Made by a program: the position numbers and the translations under genes
Assembly: GCA_963710175.1 (NCBI GenBank)
Contig: CAVPZC010000001.1
Coordinates: 682,001 to 746,000, forward strand
DNA length: 64,000 nucleotides
Source of the DNA: Phormidesmis sp963710175
Lineage (GTDB): Bacteria > Cyanobacteriota > Cyanobacteriia > Phormidesmidales > Phormidesmidaceae
Direction: 5' to 3'
Shown: positions 1 to 8,021 of the stretch, one piece after another
Position numbering within the stretch: the stretch's first letter is position 1
How the letters are laid out: every line of letters begins with the position of its first letter
The notes under the pieces: generated by a model
Told to the model about the DNA's origin: nothing
What the model saw: only the letters and a program-made list of their open reading frames with translations
Databases searched by the model: none

Positions 1-170
1 ATCGAATCAACTCTCTCAGCCAGCACCTGCGAACCAATAAAAAAGACTATTCTTCCCGGCGCGGCCTGCTGAAGATGATCGGCCAGCGCAAACGGCTGCT
101 CGCCTACTTGATCAAGCAAGATTCTGAGCGCTACAAAGCATTGATTCAAAAGCTGGGTATCCGCCGCTAA
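1..170 (+). CDS. rpsO: 30S ribosomal protein S15, 3' part
   Basis: The window opens inside this gene; the frame begins at base 3 and ends with TAA at 168-170. The visible 55 residues start RINSLSQHLRTNKKDYSSRR and end KLGIRR, the C-terminal half of bacterial S15 (about 89 residues when complete). S15 binds the central domain of 16S rRNA early in small-subunit assembly. The start and any 5' regulatory structure lie outside the window. The next gene, a PAM68-family protein, follows in the same direction after about 58 bases, so co-transcription is likely. Confidence 0.95.
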   Translation, partial: RINSLSQHLRTNKKDYSSRRGLLKMIGQRKRLLAYLIKQDSERYKALIQKLGIRR

Positions 171-228
171 ATCTATTGCTGATGGGCAAAGCCCTCAAAA
201 TCTGTGGCAGTTTTTTGTAGAGGTGAAA

Positions 229-786
229 ATGGCTTCTAAGTCTAAGCAAGACTCCAACGCTGACCGGCCCTCTGATGAGCGCTCTGGCCGGGCGGGGCTG
301 CCGTTTGAACCCAAAGCAAAAGCCACCGCTAAATCCGCTCGCAGCGCAGTATCAGCCAAGGCTCAGGCTAAAGCCGATGAAATTCGGGCCAGCAGGCGAC
401 AGCGATCGCCCGAACAACGCTCTGGAAAAGCCGCTTCGTCAAGCCGCCGCGACCGCTCAGCCGACGACACCGCCATTCCCCCTGAGGTGAGTCGTCGCAT
501 GGTGCGTCGCATGGCCGTCTTTTCAGGCTCCCCCATCGCGCTAGGCGTCGGCGTTTTTTTTCTGGCGTACTATCTGCTGAGCCATGACATTTTGGAGCTG
601 CCGACGGTGGCCGTGCTGCTGGTGACTATGGGCTGCTTTGGCCTGGGCGTGTTGGGCCTCACCTATGGCGTACTGTCTGCCTCCTGGGATGAAGACCCAG
701 GCAGCTTAGTTGGTCTGAGCGAATTCAAGCTTAACTTTGGCCGCGCACTTGAGACCTGGCGCGCCTCTAAAGCATCTAAGACTTAG
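229..786 (+). CDS. PAM68 family photosystem II assembly protein
   Basis: 185 residues. The first ~85 are hydrophilic, rich in Lys, Arg, Ser and Ala, and look disordered. After the motif PPEVSRRMVRRM come two membrane segments at about residues 94-115 and 122-146, joined by a short loop, then a short soluble tail. This is the PAM68 layout; family members act in early photosystem II assembly in thylakoid membranes. An in-frame GTG lies at 223, but the ATG at 229 has GAGGTG seven bases upstream and is preferred. It sits directly after rpsO, the arrangement I recall from other cyanobacteria. Confidence 0.85.
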   Translation: MASKSKQDSNADRPSDERSGRAGLPFEPKAKATAKSARSAVSAKAQAKADEIRASRRQRSPEQRSGKAASSSRRDRSADDTAIPPEVSRRMVRRMAVFSGSPIALGVGVFFLAYYLLSHDILELPTVAVLLVTMGCFGLGVLGLTYGVLSASWDEDPGSLVGLSEFKLNFGRALETWRASKASKT

Positions 787-804
787 TTTGTGACAGGGGT
801 TTCG

Positions 805-2064
805 CTACTTTAAACCCGATTGAGCGACTCGTATCTCCTGCGCTCGTAAGTAGAGTTCTGCCCATTTGCTGGTGACCTGCTTTTGGGTGAGCTTGCAGGA
901 TTTGGCGATCGCCTCCACGCTGTGACCGTTTCTGAAGTCAGTCAGTATCTGCCGCTGATCGCTCCTCAGGTCTTGCCAAAAGCTATGCCACTCAGCCGGC
1001 GTCAGGCCAAAATTGTGCTGCTGTAGCGACGTTTTTAGCCAGCCAAACACCAAGTCGGGCTGTTCTTTGAGCGTGAAAATGCGGATGGCGTGATAGCTTA
1101 CCTTTTCCCGCAGCCGGTAGGCTTCTCGCACGCTCAGGCCAAGCTGCTGAGAAATGCTGTCTTGGGCGTAGCCACGCAGATGTAAGTCGAACCACTGCGC
1201 CGCTGTTTCGCCTAGCTTCTCCTCAAGGTAGTCTGCAAACTGCTGTCTGACCCGCTGACGAGCAGCCTGCTGTTCTTCAAAGTCTTTTTGTACCTGGTAG
1301 CGGTCTAGCGCTTCAAAATCCAGCAGGCTGACGGTGCCGTCTGCCTCGTTGGTGCCGATTTCTTCCGAAATCAGCTGAATCAGCTCGGCGCTGGGTACCT
1401 GAGTCATGCCCCCGCGCTGTGATCGCCGTAAATAGTTGACGAACCGGTAAACCAGCAGCGGCTGGTTGCGAATGGGCCGCAGACAGTACTCTTCAATGGT
1501 GGCCAAAATTAGCAGATTGCGCAGGCTGGTGCGTGAGGTGCATTGCCCAATCCACTGAGTTTGCTGCTGCATGTGGCGATCGCTTTGCAGCATCTCTTGA
1601 ATCACCTCTTGCAGCACGTCCTTCACAGCGCGCTGGCGATCGCGGCTCAGGGCAATCCAGGTGCGAACTTTACTGCGAATGAGAAAAAGGCCCCCTAGCT
1701 TTTGCAGCAGCTTTTTGTAGGCCTGCTCAGGCGAAAGCCCCCAGTAGCGCGAGATCAAAATCCGGTAGCGATAGTCCATCGCCTGCTGAGCCAGCTTGAG
1801 GTCAGGGGCGCTCATGGTTTCAAAGCGTTCCGGGTCGCCCACTAGCCACTGGACGATGGCCGCGTGAGTAGTCTGCGGCTGATCGGGCAGCGCCGTTCGC
1901 AGCTGGTCGTGCCACAGCGCAGTAATCTCATCTAACAATGTCGCCACCTGTGTTTGCCCTGGCGCTTCTTTTAAAGTGTCTTCTGGGGCGTTTGGTGAGG
2001 TGTTCTCGGGAGTATTATCTGCGATGTTCTCTACGGTGGAGAGGCGCTCTAACGAATCGCTCAT
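805..2064 (-). CDS. HetZ-family (HetZ-related) regulatory protein
   Basis: 419 residues. The stretch around residues 95-175 (YRILISRYWGLSPEQAY, LSRDRQRAVKDVLQEV, QEMLQSDRHMQQQTQW) matches my memory of HetZ-type proteins, which in filamentous cyanobacteria act early in heterocyst differentiation and carry a DNA-binding region. The C-terminal half has two helix-turn-helix-like stretches (DSISQQLGLSVREAYRLREKV and HSVEAIAKSCKLTQKQVTSKW), consistent with DNA binding. The first 40 residues are acidic, low complexity and probably disordered. Relatives occur in cyanobacteria that form no heterocysts, so the name implies no heterocyst here. It converges with the PAM68 gene. Assignment is from motif memory; target genes are unknown. 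Confidence 0.7.
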   Translation of the reverse strand: MSDSLERLSTVENIADNTPENTSPNAPEDTLKEAPGQTQVATLLDEITALWHDQLRTALPDQPQTTHAAIVQWLVGDPERFETMSAPDLKLAQQAMDYRYRILISRYWGLSPEQAYKKLLQKLGGLFLIRSKVRTWIALSRDRQRAVKDVLQEVIQEMLQSDRHMQQQTQWIGQCTSRTSLRNLLILATIEEYCLRPIRNQPLLVYRFVNYLRRSQRGGMTQVPSAELIQLISEEIGTNEADGTVSLLDFEALDRYQVQKDFEEQQAARQRVRQQFADYLEEKLGETAAQWFDLHLRGYAQDSISQQLGLSVREAYRLREKVSYHAIRIFTLKEQPDLVFGWLKTSLQQHNFGLTPAEWHSFWQDLRSDQRQILTDFRNGHSVEAIAKSCKLTQKQVTSKWAELYLRAQEIRVAQSGLK

Positions 2065-2127
2065 AGTCGCTGCAAATTGGGCACCAGGATCACGCCTACT
2101 CTAACCCATCAACGAAGCCTCCGAAGC

Positions 2128-2143
2128 GCCTTTCACTAAAGGC
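2128..2143. other. Small inverted repeat upstream of the HetZ-family gene
   Basis: GCCTTT and AAAGGC flank the four bases CACT, giving a perfect 6-bp stem 64 bases upstream of the HetZ-family start codon. It could be a short operator or a leader hairpin. It may also be chance at this length. Confidence 0.3.
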
Positions 2144-2321
2144 ATAGATGTGTACTGGCACGGGCGGCTATACTTCATCGTTTTTTCACAAAACCGAGTT
2201 GATTTGGGTAGCCCAAACTAAAGACTGCTGACAAGCCTATGCCTATATGCATAGAAAATTGGGGCACTTGCGATGGTGCTGTGCAGTCTACATAAGCGGA
2301 TGCACTTATATGATTTGCAAT

Positions 2322-2936
2322 ATGTCCCACTTATCTACCCACTCACTTTTTAAGCGCACGCTAGATATCGTTGGGGCGCTGGTCGGACTGGCTATCTTAG
2401 GCGTTTTGCTGGTGCCGATGGCGATCGCCATTCGGCTTGACTCATCTGGGCCTATTTTCTACTCTCAAGAGCGATTTGGTTTGGAGGGTCGGCCTTTTCG
2501 CATTTGGAAACTGCGCTCTATGGTGACCAATGCCGATGCGCTGAAAGCCACTATCGCCAACGAAGCTCAGGGCCTGATTTTTAAGAATGCGGATGATCCC
2601 CGAGTGACTCGCGTAGGTCGTTTTTTAAGAAAAACCAGCCTGGATGAGCTGCCTCAGTTTTGGAACGTGCTGAAGGGGGATATGAGCCTGGTGGGAACTC
2701 GCCCGCCGACCGGCGATGAAGTGCAGCACTATAGTGAACATCACTGGCAGCGACTGAACGTGCGGCCTGGGCTAACGGGACAATGGCAGGTCAGCGGACG
2801 CTCAGCCATCAAAGACTTTGAAGAAATTGTGGCGCTAGATCTGCACTATCAGCAGCACTGGAGCCCAATTTACGACGTGAAGCTTTTGCTCCTGACAGTC
2901 ATTGCGCTGCTTTCCAGGCGGTCAGGCGCTTACTGA
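2322..2936 (+). CDS. Bacterial sugar transferase (polyprenyl-phosphate glycosyl-1-phosphate transferase)
   Basis: 204 residues from the chosen ATG. Order: basic N-terminus FKRTLDIVG, one hydrophobic helix (about 17-40), then the catalytic domain with SGPIFYSQERFGLEGRPF, KLRSM, TRVGRFLRKTSLDELPQFWNVLKGDMSLVGTRP and RPGLTGQWQVSGR. This is the PF02397 family, which moves a sugar phosphate from a nucleotide sugar onto undecaprenyl phosphate to start exopolysaccharide or O-antigen synthesis at the inner membrane. No other polysaccharide gene is adjacent, so it stands alone. The frame is open upstream to an ATG at 2247, but the added residues do not resemble the family, so ATG 2322 is preferred. 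Confidence 0.88.
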   Translation: MSHLSTHSLFKRTLDIVGALVGLAILGVLLVPMAIAIRLDSSGPIFYSQERFGLEGRPFRIWKLRSMVTNADALKATIANEAQGLIFKNADDPRVTRVGRFLRKTSLDELPQFWNVLKGDMSLVGTRPPTGDEVQHYSEHHWQRLNVRPGLTGQWQVSGRSAIKDFEEIVALDLHYQQHWSPIYDVKLLLLTVIALLSRRSGAY

Positions 2937-2964
2937 GCGTTGGCACCTGAGCTATAAGTGAAAG

Positions 2965-3951
2965 CTACGAATGTCCCAACCAGCGAGCCACGTCTTTGGC
3001 ATGGTAGGTCAAGATCAGGTCTGCGCCTGAGCGCTTGAAGCTCATCATAGTTTCCATCACCACTTTTTCTTCATCGATCCAGCCATTGAGGGCGGCGGCT
3101 TTGACCATGGAGTATTCGCCAGAGACGTTGTAGGCGGCGACCGGTAGATGCGTGGCTGCTTTGACTCGCCAGATAATGTCCATATAGGCCAGGGCGGGCT
3201 TCACCATCAGCATGTCTGCGCCTTCGGCAATGTCTAGCTCAATTTCTTTGAGGGCTTCGGTGCCGTTGGCCGGGTCCATCTGGTAGGTGCGGCGATCGCC
3301 AAACTGAGGAGCCGACTCAGCCGCATCGCGAAACGGGCCGTAGTAGGCAGAGGAATATTTAGCCGCGTAAGAGAGCACCGGAATATCTTCAAAGCCGCCT
3401 TCGTCGAGCCCGCTGCGAATGGCCTTGACAAAGCCATCCATCATCCCTGAAGGCGCAATAATGTCGGCCCCGGCGTTGGCCTGAGAAACGGCGGTTTTTT
3501 TCAGCAGCTCTAGGGTGGGGTCGTTGAGCACCCGGCCTGAGAGATCTCCCACTTCCAGGTAGCCGCAGTGACCGTGGCTGGTGTATTCACAGAGGCAGGT
3601 ATCGACGATCACCAGCAGGTCGGGCACTGCTTTTTTGATCGCTTCGGTCGCTTTTTGTACGATGCCGTGATCGTGCCATGCGCCCGTCGCTTCAGTATCT
3701 TTTTCGGTGGGAATGCCGAATAAAATCACCGCTGGAATGCCCAGTCCGTAGACTTCTTTGGCTTCTTCGACGATTTTATCGACCGAGAGCTGATAGACCC
3801 CTGGCATCGACTTCACCTCCTGAGAGAAGGCGTCGCCGGGGACGGCAAACAGCGGATAAATCAGATCGCTCGTCGTGACGATGTTTTCTCTCACCATGCG
3901 GCGGAGATTTTCGTGCGATCTCAAACGACGGGGGCGGTGGGTCGGAAACAT
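2965..3951 (-). CDS. hemB: Porphobilinogen synthase (delta-aminolevulinic acid dehydratase)
   Basis: 328 residues, full length. It condenses two 5-aminolevulinate molecules into porphobilinogen, the second committed step toward heme, chlorophyll and bilins. The metal-site segment VDTCLCEYTSHGHCG keeps three cysteines, as in zinc-type enzymes. The two Schiff-base lysines are in AAKYSSAYYGPFRD and MLMVKPALAYMD. The N-terminus MFPTHRPRRLR matches family starts. It converges with the sugar transferase and is divergent from bioY across about 257 bases that must hold both promoters. Confidence 0.97.
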   Translation of the reverse strand: MFPTHRPRRLRSHENLRRMVRENIVTTSDLIYPLFAVPGDAFSQEVKSMPGVYQLSVDKIVEEAKEVYGLGIPAVILFGIPTEKDTEATGAWHDHGIVQKATEAIKKAVPDLLVIVDTCLCEYTSHGHCGYLEVGDLSGRVLNDPTLELLKKTAVSQANAGADIIAPSGMMDGFVKAIRSGLDEGGFEDIPVLSYAAKYSSAYYGPFRDAAESAPQFGDRRTYQMDPANGTEALKEIELDIAEGADMLMVKPALAYMDIIWRVKAATHLPVAAYNVSGEYSMVKAAALNGWIDEEKVVMETMMSFKRSGADLILTYHAKDVARWLGHS

Positions 3952-4168
3952 AGGGGCTTTCTCAGCGTATCTAAAAGGTATCTAAGCCAGTAAAAATTAA
4001 GCCAGTAGAGATCAAGTGTAAAGCTTGAGCTGGGCTGCACTGAGTAGAAACGTGAAAAAGGTTACGTTCTGTAAAATAAGGGCCTGTCTATCAGTAGCGA
4101 TAATGGGCTTTGCGGCCTGCTTGCCGAATAGGCTTTAGATCGGTTCTGTCGTGGTATTGGCCTAAAAT

Positions 4169-4193
4169 ACTTAAGTGTAAATAACTTTTAAGT
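4169..4193. promoter_or_regulatory. Paired palindromes upstream of bioY
   Basis: ACTTAAGT at 4169-4176 and ACTTTTAAGT at 4184-4193 are two related palindromes 7 bases apart, ending 15 bases before the bioY GTG start. The arrangement looks like a dimer-of-dimers operator. It does not match the BirA or BioR operators I remember. Inferred from symmetry only. Confidence 0.35.
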
Positions 4194-4208
4194 GGGCTAA
4201 GGGTAAAC

Positions 4209-4814
4209 GTGTTTACTGCCTCTGAGCTACTGTGGGCGCTGATTGGTCTGATTTTGACGATTGGTAGTACCTGGTTAGAAGCCTTTGTGGTGGCAGTGCC
4301 GATGTCCGTCTGGAGAGGCTACGGCGGCAATATTGAGTTTTACTCTTTGGGCGTGACTTTTCAGGTGGGGGCGGCGCTATTTACCGGCTGTATGGGCGGT
4401 AGAAATGCGGCGGCGCTGTCTCAGATTGCCTATGTGACGCTGGGAATTGTGCTGTTTGAGCGGTTTGGCTTTGAGGTATTTACGCAGGGGGCAGGGATGG
4501 GCTATCTGCGAGAGCCTAGCTTTGGCTATTTGCTGGGGTTTATTCCGGCGGGTTGGCTGTGTGGGGTGCTGGCGTTTCGGGCGAAGCCGACGCTGGAGCG
4601 ACTGGCGTTTGCGGCGCTGAGTGGGCTAGCGGTGGTGCACCTGTGCGGTTTGGTCTATCTGGCTTTGGGGCATTTGTTTCAGTGGGTGAAGGCGGAGCCG
4701 TCTTTGCTGGCTGCCATTATGGATTACTCGGTGGTGCAGATTCCGGGGCAGGTGATGGTGGCCTGTGCGATCGCGCTGCTGGCCTATGCGATGCGCCGGG
4801 CCCTGTTTTATTAG
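4209..4814 (+). CDS. bioY: Biotin transporter BioY (ECF substrate-binding membrane subunit)
   Basis: 201 residues, almost entirely hydrophobic with about six membrane segments. Features include TWLEAFVVAVPMSVWRG, GAALFTGCMGGRNAAALSQIAYVTLG and the loop FGYLLGFIPAGWLCG, which resembles the conserved GYLxGFxxAA segment of BioY. BioY is the S component that captures biotin, alone or with a shared ECF energising module; no EcfA or EcfT gene is nearby. GTG is the start. The lspA gene follows 102 bases downstream on the same strand. A bioF gene lies 36 kb away, so the organism appears both to make and to import biotin. Confidence 0.85.
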   Translation: MFTASELLWALIGLILTIGSTWLEAFVVAVPMSVWRGYGGNIEFYSLGVTFQVGAALFTGCMGGRNAAALSQIAYVTLGIVLFERFGFEVFTQGAGMGYLREPSFGYLLGFIPAGWLCGVLAFRAKPTLERLAFAALSGLAVVHLCGLVYLALGHLFQWVKAEPSLLAAIMDYSVVQIPGQVMVACAIALLAYAMRRALFY

Positions 4815-4916
4815 CTGTTTTTTACTAGCTGTTTTATTGACGGTTTTGTTAACGGTATGATCAGCGGCGTTGGGTTTTGTGCCTCAACCGCAACCTACGG
4901 TAAGGATTTTTGATTC

Positions 4917-5459
4917 ATGAGACCTAAGAACGGGCTTTTTTGGCTGATTGCGATCGCCGGGGTCATTCTCGACCAGCTCACTAAGTATTGGGTCGTGCAA
5001 ACGTTTGACCTGGGAGAGAGCGTGACGGTTATTCCGGGGGTGCTGAACTTTACCTACGTGACCAATCCGGGGGCGGCCTGGAGCCTGTTTAGCGAAAACG
5101 GCGAGTGGCTGCGGTGGCTCTCAATTTTAGTGAGCTTAGCGCTGGCGATCTATGGCTGGGTGGTGCGGCTGCCCAACCGCTGGGAGCAGGCGGGCTATGG
5201 CTTTATTTTGAGCGGGGCATTTGGCAATGGCATTGACCGACTGCTGGCCGGGGAAGTCGTTGATTTCTTGCAGGCGTTTCCCATCACCGGATTTCCAATT
5301 TTTAACCTGGCTGATATTTGGATCAACGTGGGCATCATCTGCCTGCTGGTGATCGCCATTTTTTTACCTGGGCCGCCCTCAAAAGCAGGATCTGGCCGGG
5401 GCAGTCAGAATGACGCTGCCTCGGGTCGATCACGCGATCGCAAACGCCCTCGGCTGTAA
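4917..5459 (+). CDS. lspA: Lipoprotein signal peptidase (signal peptidase II)
   Basis: 180 residues with four membrane segments. Family landmarks are DQLTKYWV near the N-terminus, NPGAAWSLF, then SGAFGNGIDRL and VVDFL, and FPIFNLADIWINVG. The two catalytic aspartates are those of GIDRL and NLADI. It cleaves signal peptides of prolipoproteins at the plasma membrane; several lipoproteins in this window are potential substrates (24785-25390, 38062-38703, 55836-57110). The last ~30 residues are a polar Arg/Ser-rich tail beyond the core. It follows bioY in the same direction. Confidence 0.95.
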   Translation: MRPKNGLFWLIAIAGVILDQLTKYWVVQTFDLGESVTVIPGVLNFTYVTNPGAAWSLFSENGEWLRWLSILVSLALAIYGWVVRLPNRWEQAGYGFILSGAFGNGIDRLLAGEVVDFLQAFPITGFPIFNLADIWINVGIICLLVIAIFLPGPPSKAGSGRGSQNDAASGRSRDRKRPRL

Positions 5460-5664
5460 GTTTAGGCGTGCTCTTGGCCCTGCTCTTGGCCTTGCCCATT
5501 GATTGCCTCACCTGATTGACCCATCCGAAATACTCCCGGCTGAACCTGTTATCTATACTATTCGTGACGACGTTTCTAGCCCAATCGCTTACTATTCAAT
5601 CTAGCCACCTCGCCCGTCCTTTGATTACCCACTGCTAGAAGCGAGCTATTACCAGCGCTGCTCT

Positions 5665-8007
5665 ATGACCTCTCCGCCGCCTCAGCCACCTGACCGCCCC
5701 GACCATAATCCTGGCAGAAACGCTGGCCAAAAGCCGGCTCAAAAAGCTGGCTCAAATGCTGGCCAGTCTATGCCAAGAACCTTCTTAGGCTCACTCACAC
5801 AGGCTTTGCAGACTGTTCAGGCCAATGTGGATTTTTCTAAAATTCCGCTGAAGCCGAATGCGCGAGTGCCCAAGCTACAGATAGAAGCGGGTGACAAGCA
5901 CAGTGAGTATCCGCTAGTCGGTGAGCATTATCTGCTCGGGCGATCATCCAAAGCCTGCGACATTGTGGTGCGCAGCCCTATCGTCAGCCAGACGCATCTG
6001 TCTTTGACGCGCGATCGCTCCCACCCCGGCAATCCGTTCGTCATTAAAGATCAGGGTTCAACCAACGGCATCTACCGCAGTAAAAAGCGCATTTCCAAGC
6101 TGCCGCTGCGCGATGGCGATGTGCTGACGCTGGGGCCAAAAGAGCTGGCCGATGCGGTGACGGTGCGCTACATTGACCCGCCGCCCTGGTATATCAAAAC
6201 GGTGCGCTACGGTCTTTACGGTGCCTCGGGGCTAACTGGCCTGCTAGCCTTATGGATGGTCGGCTTGGAATGGCCGAAAATTACGATCAACCCGCTGCCT
6301 GAGTCGGTGCAGGGGCCGGTGCTGATTACGGCTGAAGGTGAGAATGGCCGTACACCGCTAAATGAGCTGCCCAATATCGCCCACCGAGAAAATCAGCGGC
6401 TCAAAGAATATTCAACCTACTTACCCAAAGCCGTTGTCGCTTCAGAAGATTCGCGGTTTTACTGGCACTTGGGCGTTGACCCGCTGGGCATTGCGCGAGC
6501 GCTGGTGACTAACATTGCAGGTGGTGAGATTCGTGAAGGGGCTAGCACCCTGACGCAGCAGATGGCCCGCAATACTTACCGCGACTATGTCGGCACCGAC
6601 GACAGCGCCGTTCGCAAGATTCGCGAGGCGGTTGTAGCGCTGAAGCTAGAGACCTTTTACAGCAAAGATCAGCTGATGCTGCTGTACCTCAACCGGGTGT
6701 ACCTGGGTAACAACCTTTACGGCTTTGAAGATGCGGCGCAGTTTTACTTTGGCAAGTCGGCGGGTGAGCTAAGCATTGCTGAGGCGGCGACGCTAGTGGG
6801 CATTTTGCCTGCGCCGAATGCGTTTAACCCGATTCAGGACTACGAAGCGGCGGTAGAGTACCGCGATCGCGTCATCGAGCGCATGGTTTCTCAGGGCATG
6901 ATCGGTGCTGAAGACGGCAGGCGGGCCAGGCGATCGCGCATTGAAATCAGCCCCGACGCGCGCAAACAGCTGCAAAGCTCCAAGGCACCCTACTTTTATA
7001 GCTACGTCTTTGACGAATTAGAGGCCGTTCTGGGAAAGGGACTGGCTGGGGAAGGCAACTTCATAGTCGAAACCAGCCTGAATCTGGACACTCAAACCGT
7101 TGCTGAAACCACCTTGAAAGACAGCATCAATAATGAGGGGCCTGAATACGGCTACTCTCAGGGAGCGCTGGTCACCTTAAATACGACAACTGGCGAAATT
7201 GAGGCGCTAGTCGGCGGCGCGGACTATCAGGAGAGTCAGTTCAACCGGGCGAGTCAGGCTCTGCGCCAGCCGGGATCTACCTTTAAGGTGTTTGCCTACG
7301 CAGCGGCGTTGGAAAATGGAATTTCGCCGGGTACAACCTTTTCTTGCAGTGATTTGAACTGGGGCGGTCAGTCCTTTGCGGGCTGTCGTTCGGGCGGGGG
7401 CTCGCTGGATATGTATGCGGGCCTGGCTCGCTCAGAAAACGTGATTGCGCTGCGGATGGCACAAGAGGTTGGGCTAGATGCGGTGGTCAGTCTGGCGAAT
7501 CGGATGGGCATTACCTCTGAGCTAAAGGCGACGCCGGGGCTAGTGCTAGGGCAAAGCGAGGTGACGCCTTTGGAGATGACTGGGGCATTTGGAGCGATCG
7601 CCAATGAAGGCGTTTGGAACCGGCCTCACGGCATTCAGCGCGTGCTCGACAGCAGCGACTGCGCAGACGATAACGACACTTCTACCTGCCGGGTAATTTA
7701 CGACTTTTCGCAGAGCGCGGATGCTAGCGTATCGGCACTCGATGCCAGCGTTGCGAATACAATGGCGGGCATGATGCAGGGCGTTATCCAGGGAGGCACA
7801 GGCCGCAATGCTTACTTAGGTCTGGGGGAAGGCGGTAAGACAGGGACGACTAACGACAACATAGACGTGTGGTTCATTGGCTTTGTGCCGCGCAATGAAG
7901 TGGTGACCGGCATCTGGCTGGGCAATGACGACAATACGCCCACGGCGGGCAGCAGCGCTCAGGCAGCTCAGCTCTGGGGCACCTACATGGGCCGGGTGCT
8001 GCGCTAG
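5665..8007 (+). CDS. Class A penicillin-binding protein with N-terminal FHA domain
   Basis: 780 residues in this order: a Pro/Gly-rich tail (1-37), an FHA phosphothreonine-recognition domain (about 83-158, GRSSKACDIVV and DQGSTNGIY), one membrane helix (about 184-203), a glycosyltransferase-51 domain (catalytic Glu261 in VVASEDSRFYWHLGVD; STLTQQMARNTY), and a transpeptidase domain with Ser538-x-x-Lys541 (STFK), SEN, and KTGT starting at Lys725. It polymerises and crosslinks peptidoglycan on the outer face of the plasma membrane. The cytoplasmic FHA domain suggests control by Ser/Thr kinase signalling, an arrangement I recall in cyanobacterial PBPs. It converges with the NurA gene 14 bases away. 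Confidence 0.93.
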   Translation: MTSPPPQPPDRPDHNPGRNAGQKPAQKAGSNAGQSMPRTFLGSLTQALQTVQANVDFSKIPLKPNARVPKLQIEAGDKHSEYPLVGEHYLLGRSSKACDIVVRSPIVSQTHLSLTRDRSHPGNPFVIKDQGSTNGIYRSKKRISKLPLRDGDVLTLGPKELADAVTVRYIDPPPWYIKTVRYGLYGASGLTGLLALWMVGLEWPKITINPLPESVQGPVLITAEGENGRTPLNELPNIAHRENQRLKEYSTYLPKAVVASEDSRFYWHLGVDPLGIARALVTNIAGGEIREGASTLTQQMARNTYRDYVGTDDSAVRKIREAVVALKLETFYSKDQLMLLYLNRVYLGNNLYGFEDAAQFYFGKSAGELSIAEAATLVGILPAPNAFNPIQDYEAAVEYRDRVIERMVSQGMIGAEDGRRARRSRIEISPDARKQLQSSKAPYFYSYVFDELEAVLGKGLAGEGNFIVETSLNLDTQTVAETTLKDSINNEGPEYGYSQGALVTLNTTTGEIEALVGGADYQESQFNRASQALRQPGSTFKVFAYAAALENGISPGTTFSCSDLNWGGQSFAGCRSGGGSLDMYAGLARSENVIALRMAQEVGLDAVVSLANRMGITSELKATPGLVLGQSEVTPLEMTGAFGAIANEGVWNRPHGIQRVLDSSDCADDNDTSTCRVIYDFSQSADASVSALDASVANTMAGMMQGVIQGGTGRNAYLGLGEGGKTGTTNDNIDVWFIGFVPRNEVVTGIWLGNDDNTPTAGSSAQAAQLWGTYMGRVLR

Positions 8008-8021
8008 TCGCTAAGTCTGAC

